A stretch of DNA of 37,683 bases from positions 27,043-64,725 of the forward strand of contig JAKATH010000006.1 in NCBI GenBank assembly GCA_021828055.1, in the 5' to 3' direction. Under the pieces are notes generated by a model, which searched no databases, was not told where the DNA came from, and saw only the letters and a list, made by a program, of their open reading frames with translations. Below, piece by piece: positions 6,983-19,305 of this stretch. Both the position numbers and the translations under genes were made by a program. Source of the DNA: Actinomycetes bacterium. GTDB lineage: Bacteria > Actinomycetota > Acidimicrobiia > Acidimicrobiales > RAAP-2. Every line of letters begins with the position of its first letter. Position 1 is the stretch's first letter.

Positions 6983-8107
6983 GTGAAACTCCGGTCCGAA
7001 CGCGACTCCCTCGTCGACGCGCTCATCACGGCGATGCGTGCCGCGGGGGGGCGGGGCGGGGCGTCCGCGGTGCTCTCCGGGCTCATGCTGCGGGTGGTGG
7101 GGAACCGCCTGGAAGTGACCGGGACGGACCTGGACCTGACCGTCCGGGTCGAGCTCGAGGTCATCGGCATCGAGGACGGGACGTGCGTCGTGCCCGGAAG
7201 GCTGACTGGCGACGTGGTCCGCGCGTTGGAAGCCGGGGCGGTGACCCTCGAGTGCGACGAGGAGCGGGTGGAGATCTCGTCCGCGAGAGCCCACTTCGGT
7301 CTGCGGGTCTTTCCTGCGGTGGAGTTCCCGACCCTGCCGTCACCGCCGGCTCCTACGGTGGTCCTGCCGCGCGGCGCGCTCGTAGAGGCGCTCCGCCAGG
7401 TGGTCCGCGCGGCGTCGAGCGACGACGCCCGTCCGTTGCTCACCGGAGTGCTCTTGACGGGCGAGGGTGAGTGGGTGCGGCTGGTCGCGACGGACTCCTA
7501 CCGGCTCGCGTTGCGAGACCTGCGCGGGACGGCGAAGCTCGGAGAGGGTGGTGACGTGCTGGTCCCCGCGCGCGCGCTCGCGGAGCTCCAGCGGGTGTCG
7601 CCGACCCCGGGCGGCGCCGGTGGAGGCGAAGAGGGGGCAGGGGTGGGGGTGGGGGTGGAACCGGCTGCGATCACGTTCACGACGGGCAGCGTGCGCATAT
7701 CCTCGCGCCTTCTCGAGGGTACGTACCCGGACTACCGCCAGCTCGTCCCCGAGCAGTACCCGAACCGCTTGCACGTCGGCCGGGAGTCGCTGCTGGCGGC
7801 GCTGCGGCGCGTGCGGCTCCTGATGCGGGACAACGCCACCGCGGTGCGGTTGTCGATGCGTCCCAACGGGGTGGACCTCACCGTGGTGTCCCAGGAAATC
7901 GGTGAGGCCAGTGAGACGGTCGACGGGGACTTCACGGGGGAGGACCTCGTGATCGCGTTCAATCCCAACTATCTGATCGACGGAGTGGACGCCGTTCTCG
8001 ACGACGAGGTCTTCATCGAGACGGACAGCCCCGGACGGCCGGCGACGGTCCGCGCCGCTGGCCGGGACGACTTCCGCTACCTCTTGATGCCCGTGCGGGT
8101 GTCTTGA
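6983..8107 (+). CDS. dnaN: DNA polymerase III beta sliding clamp
   Basis: DnaN forms the ring-shaped clamp that tethers polymerase III and other enzymes to DNA. The 374 aa show three similar clamp domains (starts MKLRSERDSLVDAL; middle ALVEALRQVVRAASSDDARPLLTGV; C-terminal LLAALRRVRLLMRDN) and the typical end LLMPVRVS. It starts at GTG 6983 with GAAAGGA upstream. A Gly/Glu/Val low-complexity loop at residues ~210-230 (DNA 7608-7665) interrupts domain II and looks like a local expansion in a surface loop. Its stop overlaps possible recF starts. Confidence 0.96.
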   Translation: MKLRSERDSLVDALITAMRAAGGRGGASAVLSGLMLRVVGNRLEVTGTDLDLTVRVELEVIGIEDGTCVVPGRLTGDVVRALEAGAVTLECDEERVEISSARAHFGLRVFPAVEFPTLPSPPAPTVVLPRGALVEALRQVVRAASSDDARPLLTGVLLTGEGEWVRLVATDSYRLALRDLRGTAKLGEGGDVLVPARALAELQRVSPTPGGAGGGEEGAGVGVGVEPAAITFTTGSVRISSRLLEGTYPDYRQLVPEQYPNRLHVGRESLLAALRRVRLLMRDNATAVRLSMRPNGVDLTVVSQEIGEASETVDGDFTGEDLVIAFNPNYLIDGVDAVLDDEVFIETDSPGRPATVRAAGRDDFRYLLMPVRVS

Positions 8108-8118
8108 CGGGCGCACCG

Positions 8119-9233
8119 ATGGTGACCGTGACGTCCGTGCCGGACGCCGGAATGCGGCTGCACCATCTCGAGCTCCGGGACGTCCGGCTCTTCGTCGAGG
8201 CCGTGCTCGACGTCCCGGCGGGCGGCACGACCGTGCTGAGCGGTCCCAACGGATCCGGGAAGACCACCTTGCTCGAGGCGGTCGCATTCCTCGGTTCGCA
8301 GCGCTCGTTCCGCACGACCGTGCGAGAGGCGATGGTCCGCAACGGCACCGAGCGTGCGATCCTCCGCGCCGAGCTGGAGCACGAGCAGCGCCCGTTGCGT
8401 GTGGAGTGTGAGCTCCTCGCGGGCGGCGCCGCTCGTACCCTGGTGAACCACCGGGCAGCTCGGCGGAGGGGAGAGCTCGCCGAGGCTGTCCCGGTCACTG
8501 CGTTCTCACCCGACGACCTGGGGCTCGTGCAGGGTCCCCCGCTGCGCAGGAGGGAATTGCTAGATGCCGCGCTCCGCCTCCTGGACCACCGCGCGGCGGC
8601 CCACCTCGACGCGATGGACCGGGTTCTTCGCCAGCGCGGCGCGCTCCTGCGCCAGGCGGGCGCAAGACTGAGCGGCGAGGTCGCGTCGACCCTCGACGTG
8701 TGGGACGGACGGCTCGTCGCGAGCGGGCAGGCGGTCTCCGGAGCCCGGCGGGAGCTCCTCGCCGACGTGCAGCCCGCAGTCGAGGCGGCGTACGAGCAGC
8801 TCGTCGGGCCGGGGGCGGCGGGTGCCGGGGTGACGATGACCTACGTGCCGGGTTGGGAAGGCGAGCTCGCGGACGCGCTCGCCGCGAGCCGACCGGACGA
8901 CGTCCGGCGTGCCGTGTCGACCGTGGGGCCTCATCGGGACGAGCTCGCTCTGGGGATCGGGGGGCGCGACGCACGGGTGCGCGCCTCGCAGGGCGAGCAG
9001 CGATGCCTCGCGCTGGCGCTCCGGCTGGGGCTGCACCACCTCGTGACCGAGCGACGGGGTGATGCTCCGCTGCTGCTGCTCGACGACGTCTTCTCCGAGC
9101 TCGACCCGGACCGGAGCCGGGCGCTCGCGCGCCTCCTCCCCCCGGGGCAGGCGCTCCTCACCACCGCGGCGCCGCTCCCCGAGGGGATCGAGGTGGACAC
9201 CGTCGTGGACGTCCGGACCGTGGGCAGGCGCGC

Positions 9234-9237
<4 letters not shown>
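8119..9237 (+). CDS. recF: DNA replication and repair protein RecF
   Basis: RecF is an SMC-like ATPase that helps load RecA at single-strand gaps. The Walker A motif is GPNGSGKTTLLEAVAFLGSQ, the signature-like RASQGEQRCLALALRLG lies near the C-terminus, and Walker B is LLLLDDVFSELD. I start at ATG 8119; TTG 8104 (overlapping the dnaN stop) and ATG 8152 (MRLHHLELRDVRLF, closest to the usual family N-terminus) are alternatives. The stop TGA overlaps the GTG of the next gene, indicating one dnaN-recF-DUF721 transcript. Confidence 0.94.
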
Positions 9238-11802
<2,565 letters not shown>

Positions 11803-11816
11803 GGGGGCACGGCACC

Positions 11817-14321
11817 ATGGCAAGACGACCGGTCACGCGGGGATCCTCCAGGAACGGCAGCGGCGCGCCCTCGGACGGGGACGGGTCCGGGGAGGGCGAG
11901 GTCCTCGGCTTCATCGAGCCGATCGAGATCCAAGAAGAGATGGAGCGCTCGTTCCTCGAGTACTCCATGTCGGTCATCGTCTCGCGGGCGCTCCCGGACG
12001 TGCGGGACGGGCTGAAGCCGGTCCACCGGCGGATCCTCTACTCGATGTTCGACCAGAATCTCCGGCCCGACCGCCCGTACGTGAAGTGCGCGGCGGTGGT
12101 CGGCGAGGTGATGGGAACGTTCCATCCCCACGGCGACGCCGCGATCTACGACGCGCTGGTCCGCATGGTCCAGGACTTCTCGATGCGCCATCCGCTCATC
12201 GACGGGCACGGGAGCTTCGGCGGTCCGGGACCCGAGGAGGGGCCTGCTGCGATGCGGTACACGGAGTGCCGCCTGCAGGCATTGGCCCTGGATCTCCTGG
12301 CGGGGATCGACGAAGAGACCGTCGACTTCGAGCCGAACTACGACAACACGTCCGAGCAGCCCGTCGTCCTTCCTGCACGGTTCCCGAACCTGCTCGTGAA
12401 CGGGTCGCAGGGGATCGCGGTGGGGATGGCTACCAACATTCCGACGCACAACATGGCGGAGGTCATCGACGCGGCCGTGCACCTGCTCGAGCACCCGGAC
12501 TCGACGCCCGACGACCTGATGCGGTTCGTGAAGGGCCCGGACTTCCCGACCGGAGGACAGATCCTCGGCCGCCAGGGGATCCTCGACGCGTACCGCACCG
12601 GGCGGGGATCGATCAAGATGCGTGCAGTCGCGGACATCGATGAGGGGCGTGACGCGACGCGCATCGTGGTCACCGAGATCCCGTACCAGACGTCTGTGCC
12701 CGTGATCCTCCAGAAGATCGACGATCTCGTGCGCGCTGGAGAGCTCGAGGGTGTCGCAGAGGCGATCGACTCCTCCGCGGGCCGCCAGACTCGGCTCGTG
12801 ATCCGGTTGAAGCGGGACGCGAACGCGAACGTGGTGCTGAACCAGCTCTACAAGCACACGCCGATGCAGACGAACTTCGGCGTGAACATGCTGGCGCTCG
12901 TCGACGGGGTCCCCCGGACGCTGAACATCGCCCAGGTGCTGACCCACTACGTGGCTCACCAGGTCGAGGTGGTGCGCCGTCGTTCGGAATACCGGCTTCG
13001 CAAGGCCGAAGCCCGTGCGCACATCGTCGAGGGCCTGCTTCGCGCCATCGACGTGCTGGACGCGGTCATCGCTGCGATACGCGGGTCGGAGGACCGATCG
13101 GCTGCGCGCGGCGCGCTCATGACTGAGCCGTTCTCCTTCAGCGAGGAGCAGGCGAACCACATCCTCGACATGACCCTCGGCCGGCTCACCCGGTTGGGCC
13201 GCTCTGAGCTGGAGGAGGAGATGGCGCAGCTGCGCGAGACGATCGGGGAGCTCCAGGCCGTCCTGGGGGATCCGGCGAGGCTGCGAGGGGTCGTCTCGAC
13301 CGAGATGACCGCGATCCGGGACAAGTTCGCCGATCCCCGGCGCTCGGTGATCACCCACGACCCCGGGGAACTGGGCGTGGAGGACCTGGTCGCGGACGAG
13401 GAGATCGTGGTCACCATGACCGCGGCCGGCTACATCAAGGCGGTGTCGGCGGACGCCTTCCGGACTCAGGGACGGGGCGGGCGAGGGGTGCAGGGGGCGA
13501 GGCTGAAGGAGGAGGACCTCGTCACGAACGTGGTGCACACCACGACGCTGTCGTACCTGCTCTTGTTCTCCAACCGGGGACGTGTGTACCGGTTGAGGGG
13601 TCACGAGATCCCGGTGAAGGACCGGACCGCGCGAGGGACCGCCCTCGTGAACCTGCTCCCGCTCGAGAGCGGCGAGACCGTCCAGGCAATGGTGGAGACG
13701 CGCGACTTTCCGGCGGATCACTGCCTCGTCTTCGCGACGGCCCGCGGGCAGGTGAAGAAGACGCCGTTCAGCGAGTACGACAAGTCGCGCCGCGAGGGGT
13801 TCATCGCGATCAACCTGCGGGAGGGCGACGAGCTCGTGCGGGTCGTTCCGACCACGGGATCGGACGAGCTGATCGCGGTGACGGGGACGGGAACGACGAT
13901 ACGGTTCGCCGAGGACGACGTCCGTCCGATGGGCCGGGACGCGGCCGGCGTGCGCGGGATCCGGCTGCGCGAGGGGGACGAGCTGGTCTCGCTCGACGTC
14001 GCGAGGGACGACGCCGACATCCTGATGGTCACCGATGCCGGCTACGGGAAGCGGACGAAGGTCGAGCGTTTCAGCCGCCAGGCGCGGGGCGGCCAAGGCG
14101 TGCGCGGGATCCGGCTCACTGCGAAGCGTGGCCGAGTCGTCGCCGCCTTCATGGTGGGCCTCGACGAGGAGATCCTGCTGGTGTCGACCGGCGGGGTCGT
14201 GATCCGCACCCCGGTGCGCGAGATCGCGTCACAGGGCCGCGACGCGACCGGGGTCCGGGTGATGAACCTGGACGACGGGCAGGCGGTGGCGGCGGTCGCG
14301 AGGGTCTCGGGCAGCGAGTAG
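11817..14321 (+). CDS. gyrA: DNA gyrase subunit A
   Basis: GyrA cleaves and rejoins DNA. ATG 11817 with GAGGGGG upstream gives 834 aa; the same frame is open far upstream inside gyrB but that is not coding. The breakage-reunion domain includes SRALPDVRDGLKPVHRRIL, the QRDR HPHGDAAIYDALVRM and the catalytic Tyr148 in AAMRYTECRL. The C-terminal beta-pinwheel carries repeated blades and a GyrA box (QGRGGRG). Ala108 occupies the position of E. coli Ser83, as in mycobacteria; Asp112 (E. coli Asp87) is kept. The C-terminus ends at VSGSE without a long acidic tail. Confidence 0.97.
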   Translation: MARRPVTRGSSRNGSGAPSDGDGSGEGEVLGFIEPIEIQEEMERSFLEYSMSVIVSRALPDVRDGLKPVHRRILYSMFDQNLRPDRPYVKCAAVVGEVMGTFHPHGDAAIYDALVRMVQDFSMRHPLIDGHGSFGGPGPEEGPAAMRYTECRLQALALDLLAGIDEETVDFEPNYDNTSEQPVVLPARFPNLLVNGSQGIAVGMATNIPTHNMAEVIDAAVHLLEHPDSTPDDLMRFVKGPDFPTGGQILGRQGILDAYRTGRGSIKMRAVADIDEGRDATRIVVTEIPYQTSVPVILQKIDDLVRAGELEGVAEAIDSSAGRQTRLVIRLKRDANANVVLNQLYKHTPMQTNFGVNMLALVDGVPRTLNIAQVLTHYVAHQVEVVRRRSEYRLRKAEARAHIVEGLLRAIDVLDAVIAAIRGSEDRSAARGALMTEPFSFSEEQANHILDMTLGRLTRLGRSELEEEMAQLRETIGELQAVLGDPARLRGVVSTEMTAIRDKFADPRRSVITHDPGELGVEDLVADEEIVVTMTAAGYIKAVSADAFRTQGRGGRGVQGARLKEEDLVTNVVHTTTLSYLLLFSNRGRVYRLRGHEIPVKDRTARGTALVNLLPLESGETVQAMVETRDFPADHCLVFATARGQVKKTPFSEYDKSRREGFIAINLREGDELVRVVPTTGSDELIAVTGTGTTIRFAEDDVRPMGRDAAGVRGIRLREGDELVSLDVARDDADILMVTDAGYGKRTKVERFSRQARGGQGVRGIRLTAKRGRVVAAFMVGLDEEILLVSTGGVVIRTPVREIASQGRDATGVRVMNLDDGQAVAAVARVSGSE

Positions 14322-14448
14322 CACGCCGCTCTGCGCAGCCGGGACACGTGGGGGACGAAGCTTCTGCTGCCCCCGGCGCACGCGTATGGTGGGTCGCTGG
14401 AGGGCGTGTCCGGCGTCGGCAGGTGACGAACTCTCCGGGAGTGCGGCC

Positions 14449-15348
14449 ATGACCATCGAGATCCCGCTTGCGCTGGCTGCGAGCCTGTTCACTGCGAGCG
14501 CCTCGATCCTGATGCGGGCGGCGGCGGCCCCGGCGCCGGGGGAGCTGCGGTTCAGCTGGCGGCTGATCGTGTTCCTGGTCCGCAGGCGGCTGTGGCTGTA
14601 TGGAGTGCTGAGCATGATCGCCGGGTTCCTCTTCCAGGTGTCCGCGTTGCACTTCGGAGAGCTCGCCGTGGTCCAGCCGGTGATCGCGTCGGAGCTCCTG
14701 CTCGTCTTCGCATACCTCGCGCTGCGAGACCGCGCCCGCGTGCGCGGGCGCGACTGGACGGCGGCTGCCGGCGTCGCCGCGTCCCTCGGGGGTCTCCTCT
14801 ACGTCGCGGACCCCTCCGGGGGGTCGTCGGCCGACGCGGCCGCAGCCCGGTGGCTGGAGGCGGCCGGGGCGGTCGCGTTGGCCGCTGTGGTCGCGGTCGC
14901 GCTCTCGTCGGTGCGCGGGCGACGGGGACGGGAGCCCACGCCCGCGCGCAAGGCGGCGTTCCTCGGGATCTCGGCGGCGCTCACCTGGGGCTTCGTGGCA
15001 GCCGTCGTGAAGGAGCTGAGCGCGGACCTCCCGGAGGGTCCCGCAGCGGTCTTCGGGAGCTGGCCCGTGTACGTCCTGGTGGTCTCCGGCACGGTCGCCA
15101 TGTTCCTCGTGTCCAACGCCTTCCAGGCGGGTCCGTTGGCGGCGGCGCAGCCGGGCCTCACGATCGTCGACCCGCTGGTCGCGAGCTTGCTCGGGGTCAC
15201 GATCTTCGGCGAGCACGTCCGCAGCGGCGTCGGAGCCCTGTGCGTGGAGGCCCTGCTCCTCGCGGCGCTCGTCGGGAGCGTGGTGCTGCTCAGCCGGAGC
15301 CCCGTCGTCGACGTCGACGACTCGGGCGCCCGGCCGCACGGTCCGTAG
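14449..15348 (+). CDS. DMT/EamA-type membrane transporter
   Basis: A 299-residue integral membrane protein with about ten hydrophobic helices (for example LYGVLSMIAGFLFQVSALHF, VVQPVIASELLLVFAYLAL, VYVLVVSGTVAMFLVSNAF). The pattern AVVQPVIASELL ... AAQPGLTIVDPLVASLLGVTIFGE, duplicated between the two halves, is typical of the drug/metabolite transporter superfamily. Substrate and direction cannot be told. The start is ATG 14449 with GGGAG 7 bases upstream. It follows gyrA by 127 bp on the same strand; the C-terminal 20 residues are charged (VVDVDDSGARPHGP). Confidence 0.8.
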   Translation: MTIEIPLALAASLFTASASILMRAAAAPAPGELRFSWRLIVFLVRRRLWLYGVLSMIAGFLFQVSALHFGELAVVQPVIASELLLVFAYLALRDRARVRGRDWTAAAGVAASLGGLLYVADPSGGSSADAAAARWLEAAGAVALAAVVAVALSSVRGRRGREPTPARKAAFLGISAALTWGFVAAVVKELSADLPEGPAAVFGSWPVYVLVVSGTVAMFLVSNAFQAGPLAAAQPGLTIVDPLVASLLGVTIFGEHVRSGVGALCVEALLLAALVGSVVLLSRSPVVDVDDSGARPHGP

Positions 15349-15372
15349 TCGGGTGGAAATCTCGGGGAGTCC

Positions 15373-15401
15373 TTACTGCGTCCTTCTGGTTCTCTTAGGT
15401 A
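15373..15401 (+). promoter_or_regulatory. Probable promoter of the HtrA-type protease gene
   Basis: TTACTG (15373-15378) and TAGGTA (15396-15401) are spaced by exactly 17 bp, a good match to the housekeeping-sigma layout, and lie 94 bp upstream of the protease ATG, leaving a leader of about 85 nt. Confidence 0.45.
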
Positions 15402-15494
15402 CGTCCGGTGTACTGGCACTGTGCCGGGAGCCCTAGCCTTCGGAGTAGCTCCCGACACGGCGCGGCGACCGAAGAGACGGCCCGAGGAGACAAG

Positions 15495-17105
15495 ATGAGC
15501 GACCGCCCGAACGACCACACGGAACCCGAGAAGACCGAGCCGACAGAGCCCGCAGGTCACGGGCCCTCTCGTCCCCCCGACGCTCCCTGGTGGCGCCAGC
15601 CCCACGGAGGAGCCCCGGTGTGGGGCCCCCAGGGGGGATCCTCCCAGGGAGGCTGGCCCCAGCGTCCTGGGGACCGAGGCGAGGGTCCTCGGGACCCGTA
15701 CTTCCAAGTCCCGCCAGTCCCGCCAGGTCCCGGCGACCCCACCGGGTGGCAGGGCGAGCAGTGGCCCGGTGGGCAGTGGGCCTTTGGACCGCCTGCCGGC
15801 GGCTGGGGGTTCCCGGCGTACCCGTCGGCGCCTCCTGGCCGCTCGCGCCGCAGAGGCGTGGCGGCGCTGGCGGCCACCGTGCTCACGGTGCTCGCGCTGC
15901 TGCTCGGCGTCGGGATCGGCTACGGCGTGTGGAGCGCCGGGAGCAGCAACCCGCTGGCGGGTCGCTCCCTCGGCTCGGCTGGCGGCACATCGGGGCCGAC
16001 ATCCACACGGGCTGCGGCGACATCGTCGAGCGCAGGCGGCACAAAGGTGTTGTCGGCCACCGGCGCGCCCTCGAACATCGCGACAATCAGGGCGAAGGTG
16101 ATGCCGGAGCTGGTGGACATCAACACCGTGCTCGGCTACGAGACAGCGGAGGCGGCGGGCACCGGCATGGTCCTCACGCCCACAGGCAAGGTCCTCACGA
16201 ACAACCACGTGATCGAAGGGGCCACGAAGATCAGCGTCACCGACCTCGGAAACGGGAGGACCTACTCGGCAACGGTGCTCGGGTACACGCGCTCCAACGA
16301 CATCGCCGTCCTCCAGCTCGAGGGCGCCTCCGGCCTCAAGACCGTGCACATCGGCAACTCCTCTACGGTCAAGGTGGGCGAGGCCATCGTCGGGATCGGC
16401 AACGCGGGGGGAACCGGTGGGGTGCCGAGCGCGGCCGGCGGTTCGGTCACCGCGCTGCACCAGTCGATCACAGCGAGCGACCAAGGCTCGCTGAGCACGA
16501 CGTTCGAGCACCTCACCGGTCTCATCGAGAGCAACGCGGACATCCAGCCCGGCGACTCCGGCGGCCCACTCGTGACGACGTCCGGCGCAGTCGTCGGGAT
16601 GGACACCGCGGCGTCTGCCGCGCAGGGCTACAGCTTCCAGGGAGCGGTGACAGGCCGGGGGTACTCCATACCGATCAACGAGGCCATCTCGACTGCGCGC
16701 CAGATCATGGCGAGGAGGACGTCGACGTCGGTGCACATCGGCGGGACGGCGTTCCTGGGCGTCTATGTGGGGTCGGTCGCGTCACGGACACGGTTCAGCC
16801 GTTTCAAGTTCGGCAGCACAGGGACGTTCACACCCAGGACACCGCCGGTCACAGCGAAGCCGGTGTCCCCGACGAAGGGGGCCGCGGTGGAGCAGGTGAT
16901 CCCGAACACCCCGGCGCAGGCAGCGGGACTCGCAGCGACAGACGTCATCACGAGGGTGGACGGGACGCCGATCACCAGCCCCGGCGACTTGACGAACGTC
17001 TTGCTTCGGTACCACCCGGGAGACTTGGTGAAGGTGAGCTGGACGACGAGCTCGGGCAGGGCGGTGACGGGGACGGTGAGGCTCGGGAGCGGGCCGCCGG
17101 AGTGA
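15495..17105 (+). CDS. Membrane-anchored HtrA/DegP-type serine protease with PDZ domain
   Basis: A 536-residue S1C protease for envelope protein quality control. Order: Pro/Gly/Trp-rich cytosolic N-terminus (1-118), one transmembrane helix (about 121-147), Ala/Ser/Thr-rich extracellular linker, trypsin-like domain, C-terminal PDZ (about 440-530, VEQVIPNTPAQAAGLAATDVI). The catalytic triad is visible as His238 (NNHVIEG), Asp269 (SNDIAVLQ) and Ser355 (PGDSGGPL). The ATG follows GAGGAGACAAG. The extracellular part uses ACA threonine codons much more than neighbouring cytosolic genes. It converges on the acetamidase gene with only 19 bp between stops. Resembles the PepD/HtrA group of actinobacteria. 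Confidence 0.9.
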   Translation: MSDRPNDHTEPEKTEPTEPAGHGPSRPPDAPWWRQPHGGAPVWGPQGGSSQGGWPQRPGDRGEGPRDPYFQVPPVPPGPGDPTGWQGEQWPGGQWAFGPPAGGWGFPAYPSAPPGRSRRRGVAALAATVLTVLALLLGVGIGYGVWSAGSSNPLAGRSLGSAGGTSGPTSTRAAATSSSAGGTKVLSATGAPSNIATIRAKVMPELVDINTVLGYETAEAAGTGMVLTPTGKVLTNNHVIEGATKISVTDLGNGRTYSATVLGYTRSNDIAVLQLEGASGLKTVHIGNSSTVKVGEAIVGIGNAGGTGGVPSAAGGSVTALHQSITASDQGSLSTTFEHLTGLIESNADIQPGDSGGPLVTTSGAVVGMDTAASAAQGYSFQGAVTGRGYSIPINEAISTARQIMARRTSTSVHIGGTAFLGVYVGSVASRTRFSRFKFGSTGTFTPRTPPVTAKPVSPTKGAAVEQVIPNTPAQAAGLAATDVITRVDGTPITSPGDLTNVLLRYHPGDLVKVSWTTSSGRAVTGTVRLGSGPPE

Positions 17106-17124
17106 CCGTGTGCGCCGCCGCGTG

Positions 17125-18174
17125 TCAGCCGGGAGGCCGGCCGGCGAAGGGCAGGCCCCGCCGTTTCCGGTACTCGGTGGCGACCGCGCGGAGCTTGGCG
17201 TGCGTGCCGCCGAAGACCTCCCGGCCTGGGAGCCACCGCTTCGCCATCTTTGCGACCGACGTGTAGTTCACGTCCACCACGTTGGCGAGCGGTGCCTCCA
17301 CCGTCTGGCTGACGAGCTGGTAGGCGTCGAGCTGGTCGAGCCCGAAGTCGGCGTGAAGCCAGGAGACCATGTCGGCTTGCGCGATCCGGAATGCGTCCTC
17401 GAGCGGGCGGGCGGACCCCGTCGAGATGAGATGCGTGTCGCTCTCGATCCGAGGCCAGTGGCACGCGGCGCCCTTCACGAGGTCGAGGACGACCACGGTG
17501 TCCATCGCGCACTCGACCGCCACCCCGCACGTCTCGCCCTCACCCTGCCGTGCGTGACCGTCGCCGAGGGAGACCAGCGCACCGGGGACGTTCACCCCGA
17601 GGTAGCAGGTGACCCCGGCGCGCAGCTCTGGCGTGTCCATGTTGCCACCGAAGGCATCGGGCACGAGGGCGCTCCGGACCTCGAGGTTGGCAGGGGCGAC
17701 GCCGAGGGTTCCGTGCATCGGGTCCATGGGCAGGTCGACGGCCCACGCACGGTCCCGTGCGCAGAACCGACAGGTGCGGGCGAGACTGTCGAGCTGCCAG
17801 ACCCAGACCAGCTCGGGAAGCGGCTCGTGGAGCATCGCGGTCGTGTGCGTCGCAGTGAGCGCGCCGAACAGCGGAACGGTGGTCGACACGGCCCAGTCCC
17901 GCGAGGGTTCGATCGAGACGAAGTGCACGGCGAGCGTGTCGCCGGGCTCCGCACCGTCCACGTGGAAGGGACCCGTCTGGGGGTTCACGAACGGGAACTC
18001 GCAGACCCGGCTCACGAGGTCCGTCTCGCTCCGCACTTTGCCGCAGAAGGCGTCCTCGGTCCACAGCTCGAGCACCGTGCCGGGCGTGACCCGCCGCACC
18101 GGAGGCACGCCGCCGAACGTCCACGCGAGCTCGCGCGCGTCAGGCTTGTACTCGACCACCTCGAAGTCGACCAT
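17125..18174 (-). CDS. Acetamidase/formamidase family protein
   Basis: A 349-residue FmdA/AmdA-type amidohydrolase, which releases ammonia from formamide or short amides. Family signatures: the early GTVLELWTEDAF, the central NMDTPELRAGVTCYLGVNVPGALVSLGDGHARQGEGE region in which GDGHARQGEGETCG is the hallmark, and a C-terminal DLVSWLH-like segment (ADMVSWLHADFGLD). The exact substrate is not predictable. It starts at ATG 18174 with no clear Shine-Dalgarno; CATAGT lies 5 bases upstream on its strand, so the message could be nearly leaderless. It diverges from the asparaginase gene across 170 bp, so the two may share regulation of amide nitrogen use (inference). Confidence 0.87.
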   Translation of the reverse strand: MVDFEVVEYKPDARELAWTFGGVPPVRRVTPGTVLELWTEDAFCGKVRSETDLVSRVCEFPFVNPQTGPFHVDGAEPGDTLAVHFVSIEPSRDWAVSTTVPLFGALTATHTTAMLHEPLPELVWVWQLDSLARTCRFCARDRAWAVDLPMDPMHGTLGVAPANLEVRSALVPDAFGGNMDTPELRAGVTCYLGVNVPGALVSLGDGHARQGEGETCGVAVECAMDTVVVLDLVKGAACHWPRIESDTHLISTGSARPLEDAFRIAQADMVSWLHADFGLDQLDAYQLVSQTVEAPLANVVDVNYTSVAKMAKRWLPGREVFGGTHAKLRAVATEYRKRRGLPFAGRPPG

Positions 18175-18344
18175 GCCGCACTATGGCACGGGGCGGACCC
18201 GCGCCGGCGCGGAGAGCGACCCGGTGTCCGCGCCGGTAGCGTGGCGGGTCGGCTGGAGCGGACTCCCTTGGCGAAGAGCGCGACGACCGTGGTGAAGGGG
18301 TGGGTGGACCGAGCCGCCGGCGAGGACGGAAGGGTGGAGGTCGC

Positions 18345-19298
18345 GTGAACGATCCGGTCATCATCGGGAGCGAGCGCAGCGAGATCGGGTTGCCGTCGGG
18401 CATGTCCGTGTTGCGGCGAGGCGGGAGCGCGCTCGATGCAGCCGAGGTGGCCATGCGCGCGTGCGAGGACAACGTGTCGGACCATTACGTGGGGACGGGG
18501 GGGCTGCCGAACGCGCGCGGCGAGGTGGAGCTCGATGCATCGGTGATGATCGGCTCCACCCGGGCCTTCGGAGCCGTCGGCGGCGTGAAGGGCTACCCGA
18601 ACCCGATCTCGATCGCGCGAGCGGTGCTCGAACAGCTCCCTCAGCACTGCCTGCTCGTCGGCGAGGGCGCGGAGCTCTTTGCCGAGGAGTGCGGGTTCAC
18701 CCGCGCCGAGCTGCTCACCGCAGACGCACGGCGTCTCTACGTGGAGGCGGTCGGCAGACAGAGCGGGTCGGTCGAGGGTGAAGACGTGGGAGCGACCGAG
18801 GGCGACCGGCGCTATCGCCAGTCCGCGGGTGCCCTGATGCGGCGGCTCTCACCGCACGACGGGCCATGGGGCACCATCAACGTGCTGGCCCTGGACGCGT
18901 TCGGAGAGCTGTGCGTCGCGGTGTCGACGAGCGGCTACCCGTGGAAGTACCCCGGAAGGGTGGGGGACTCGGCCGTGCCGGGTGCGGGGAACTACTGCGA
19001 TCTCCGTCACGGCGGCGCGGCATGCACGGGCCGCGGGGAGATGGCGATGCGAGCGTGCGGCGCGCGGAGGGTTGTGGACCTGCTCGGACGCGGCATGGAG
19101 CCGTCGGAGGCATGCGCCGAGATGCTGCGCGACGCGCGCGCGATCCCGGACCCGTTCGCGGCCGAGCTCCGGGCGTTGGCGCTCACGCCCGACGGCCGTC
19201 ACGGCGGCGCGGCGGGCAAGCTCGGGTCCGTCTACGCCTTCATGACGGCGGACCACGCCGAGCCCGAGCTCCGGCCGAGAGCCGTCGTCGATCCGTGA
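18345..19298 (+). CDS. Ntn-hydrolase: glycosylasparaginase / isoaspartyl peptidase family
   Basis: 317 aa of the asparaginase-2 (T2) family, enzymes that self-cleave before a Thr nucleophile and then hydrolyse N4-GlcNAc-Asn, isoaspartyl peptides or asparagine. The cleavage region is PWGTINVLALD with Thr177 as predicted nucleophile, followed by STSGYPWKYPGRVGDSAVPGAGNYCD and the AACTGRGEMAMR block, all diagnostic. The N-terminal part has SALDAAEVAMRACEDN. It starts at GTG 18345 behind GGAGG. Its stop faces that of the PLP decarboxylase 7 bp away. Opposite the amidase gene, a joint role in scavenging amide nitrogen is possible but only inferred. Confidence 0.85.
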   Translation: MNDPVIIGSERSEIGLPSGMSVLRRGGSALDAAEVAMRACEDNVSDHYVGTGGLPNARGEVELDASVMIGSTRAFGAVGGVKGYPNPISIARAVLEQLPQHCLLVGEGAELFAEECGFTRAELLTADARRLYVEAVGRQSGSVEGEDVGATEGDRRYRQSAGALMRRLSPHDGPWGTINVLALDAFGELCVAVSTSGYPWKYPGRVGDSAVPGAGNYCDLRHGGAACTGRGEMAMRACGARRVVDLLGRGMEPSEACAEMLRDARAIPDPFAAELRALALTPDGRHGGAAGKLGSVYAFMTADHAEPELRPRAVVDP

Positions 19299-19305
19299 CG
19301 GACGG

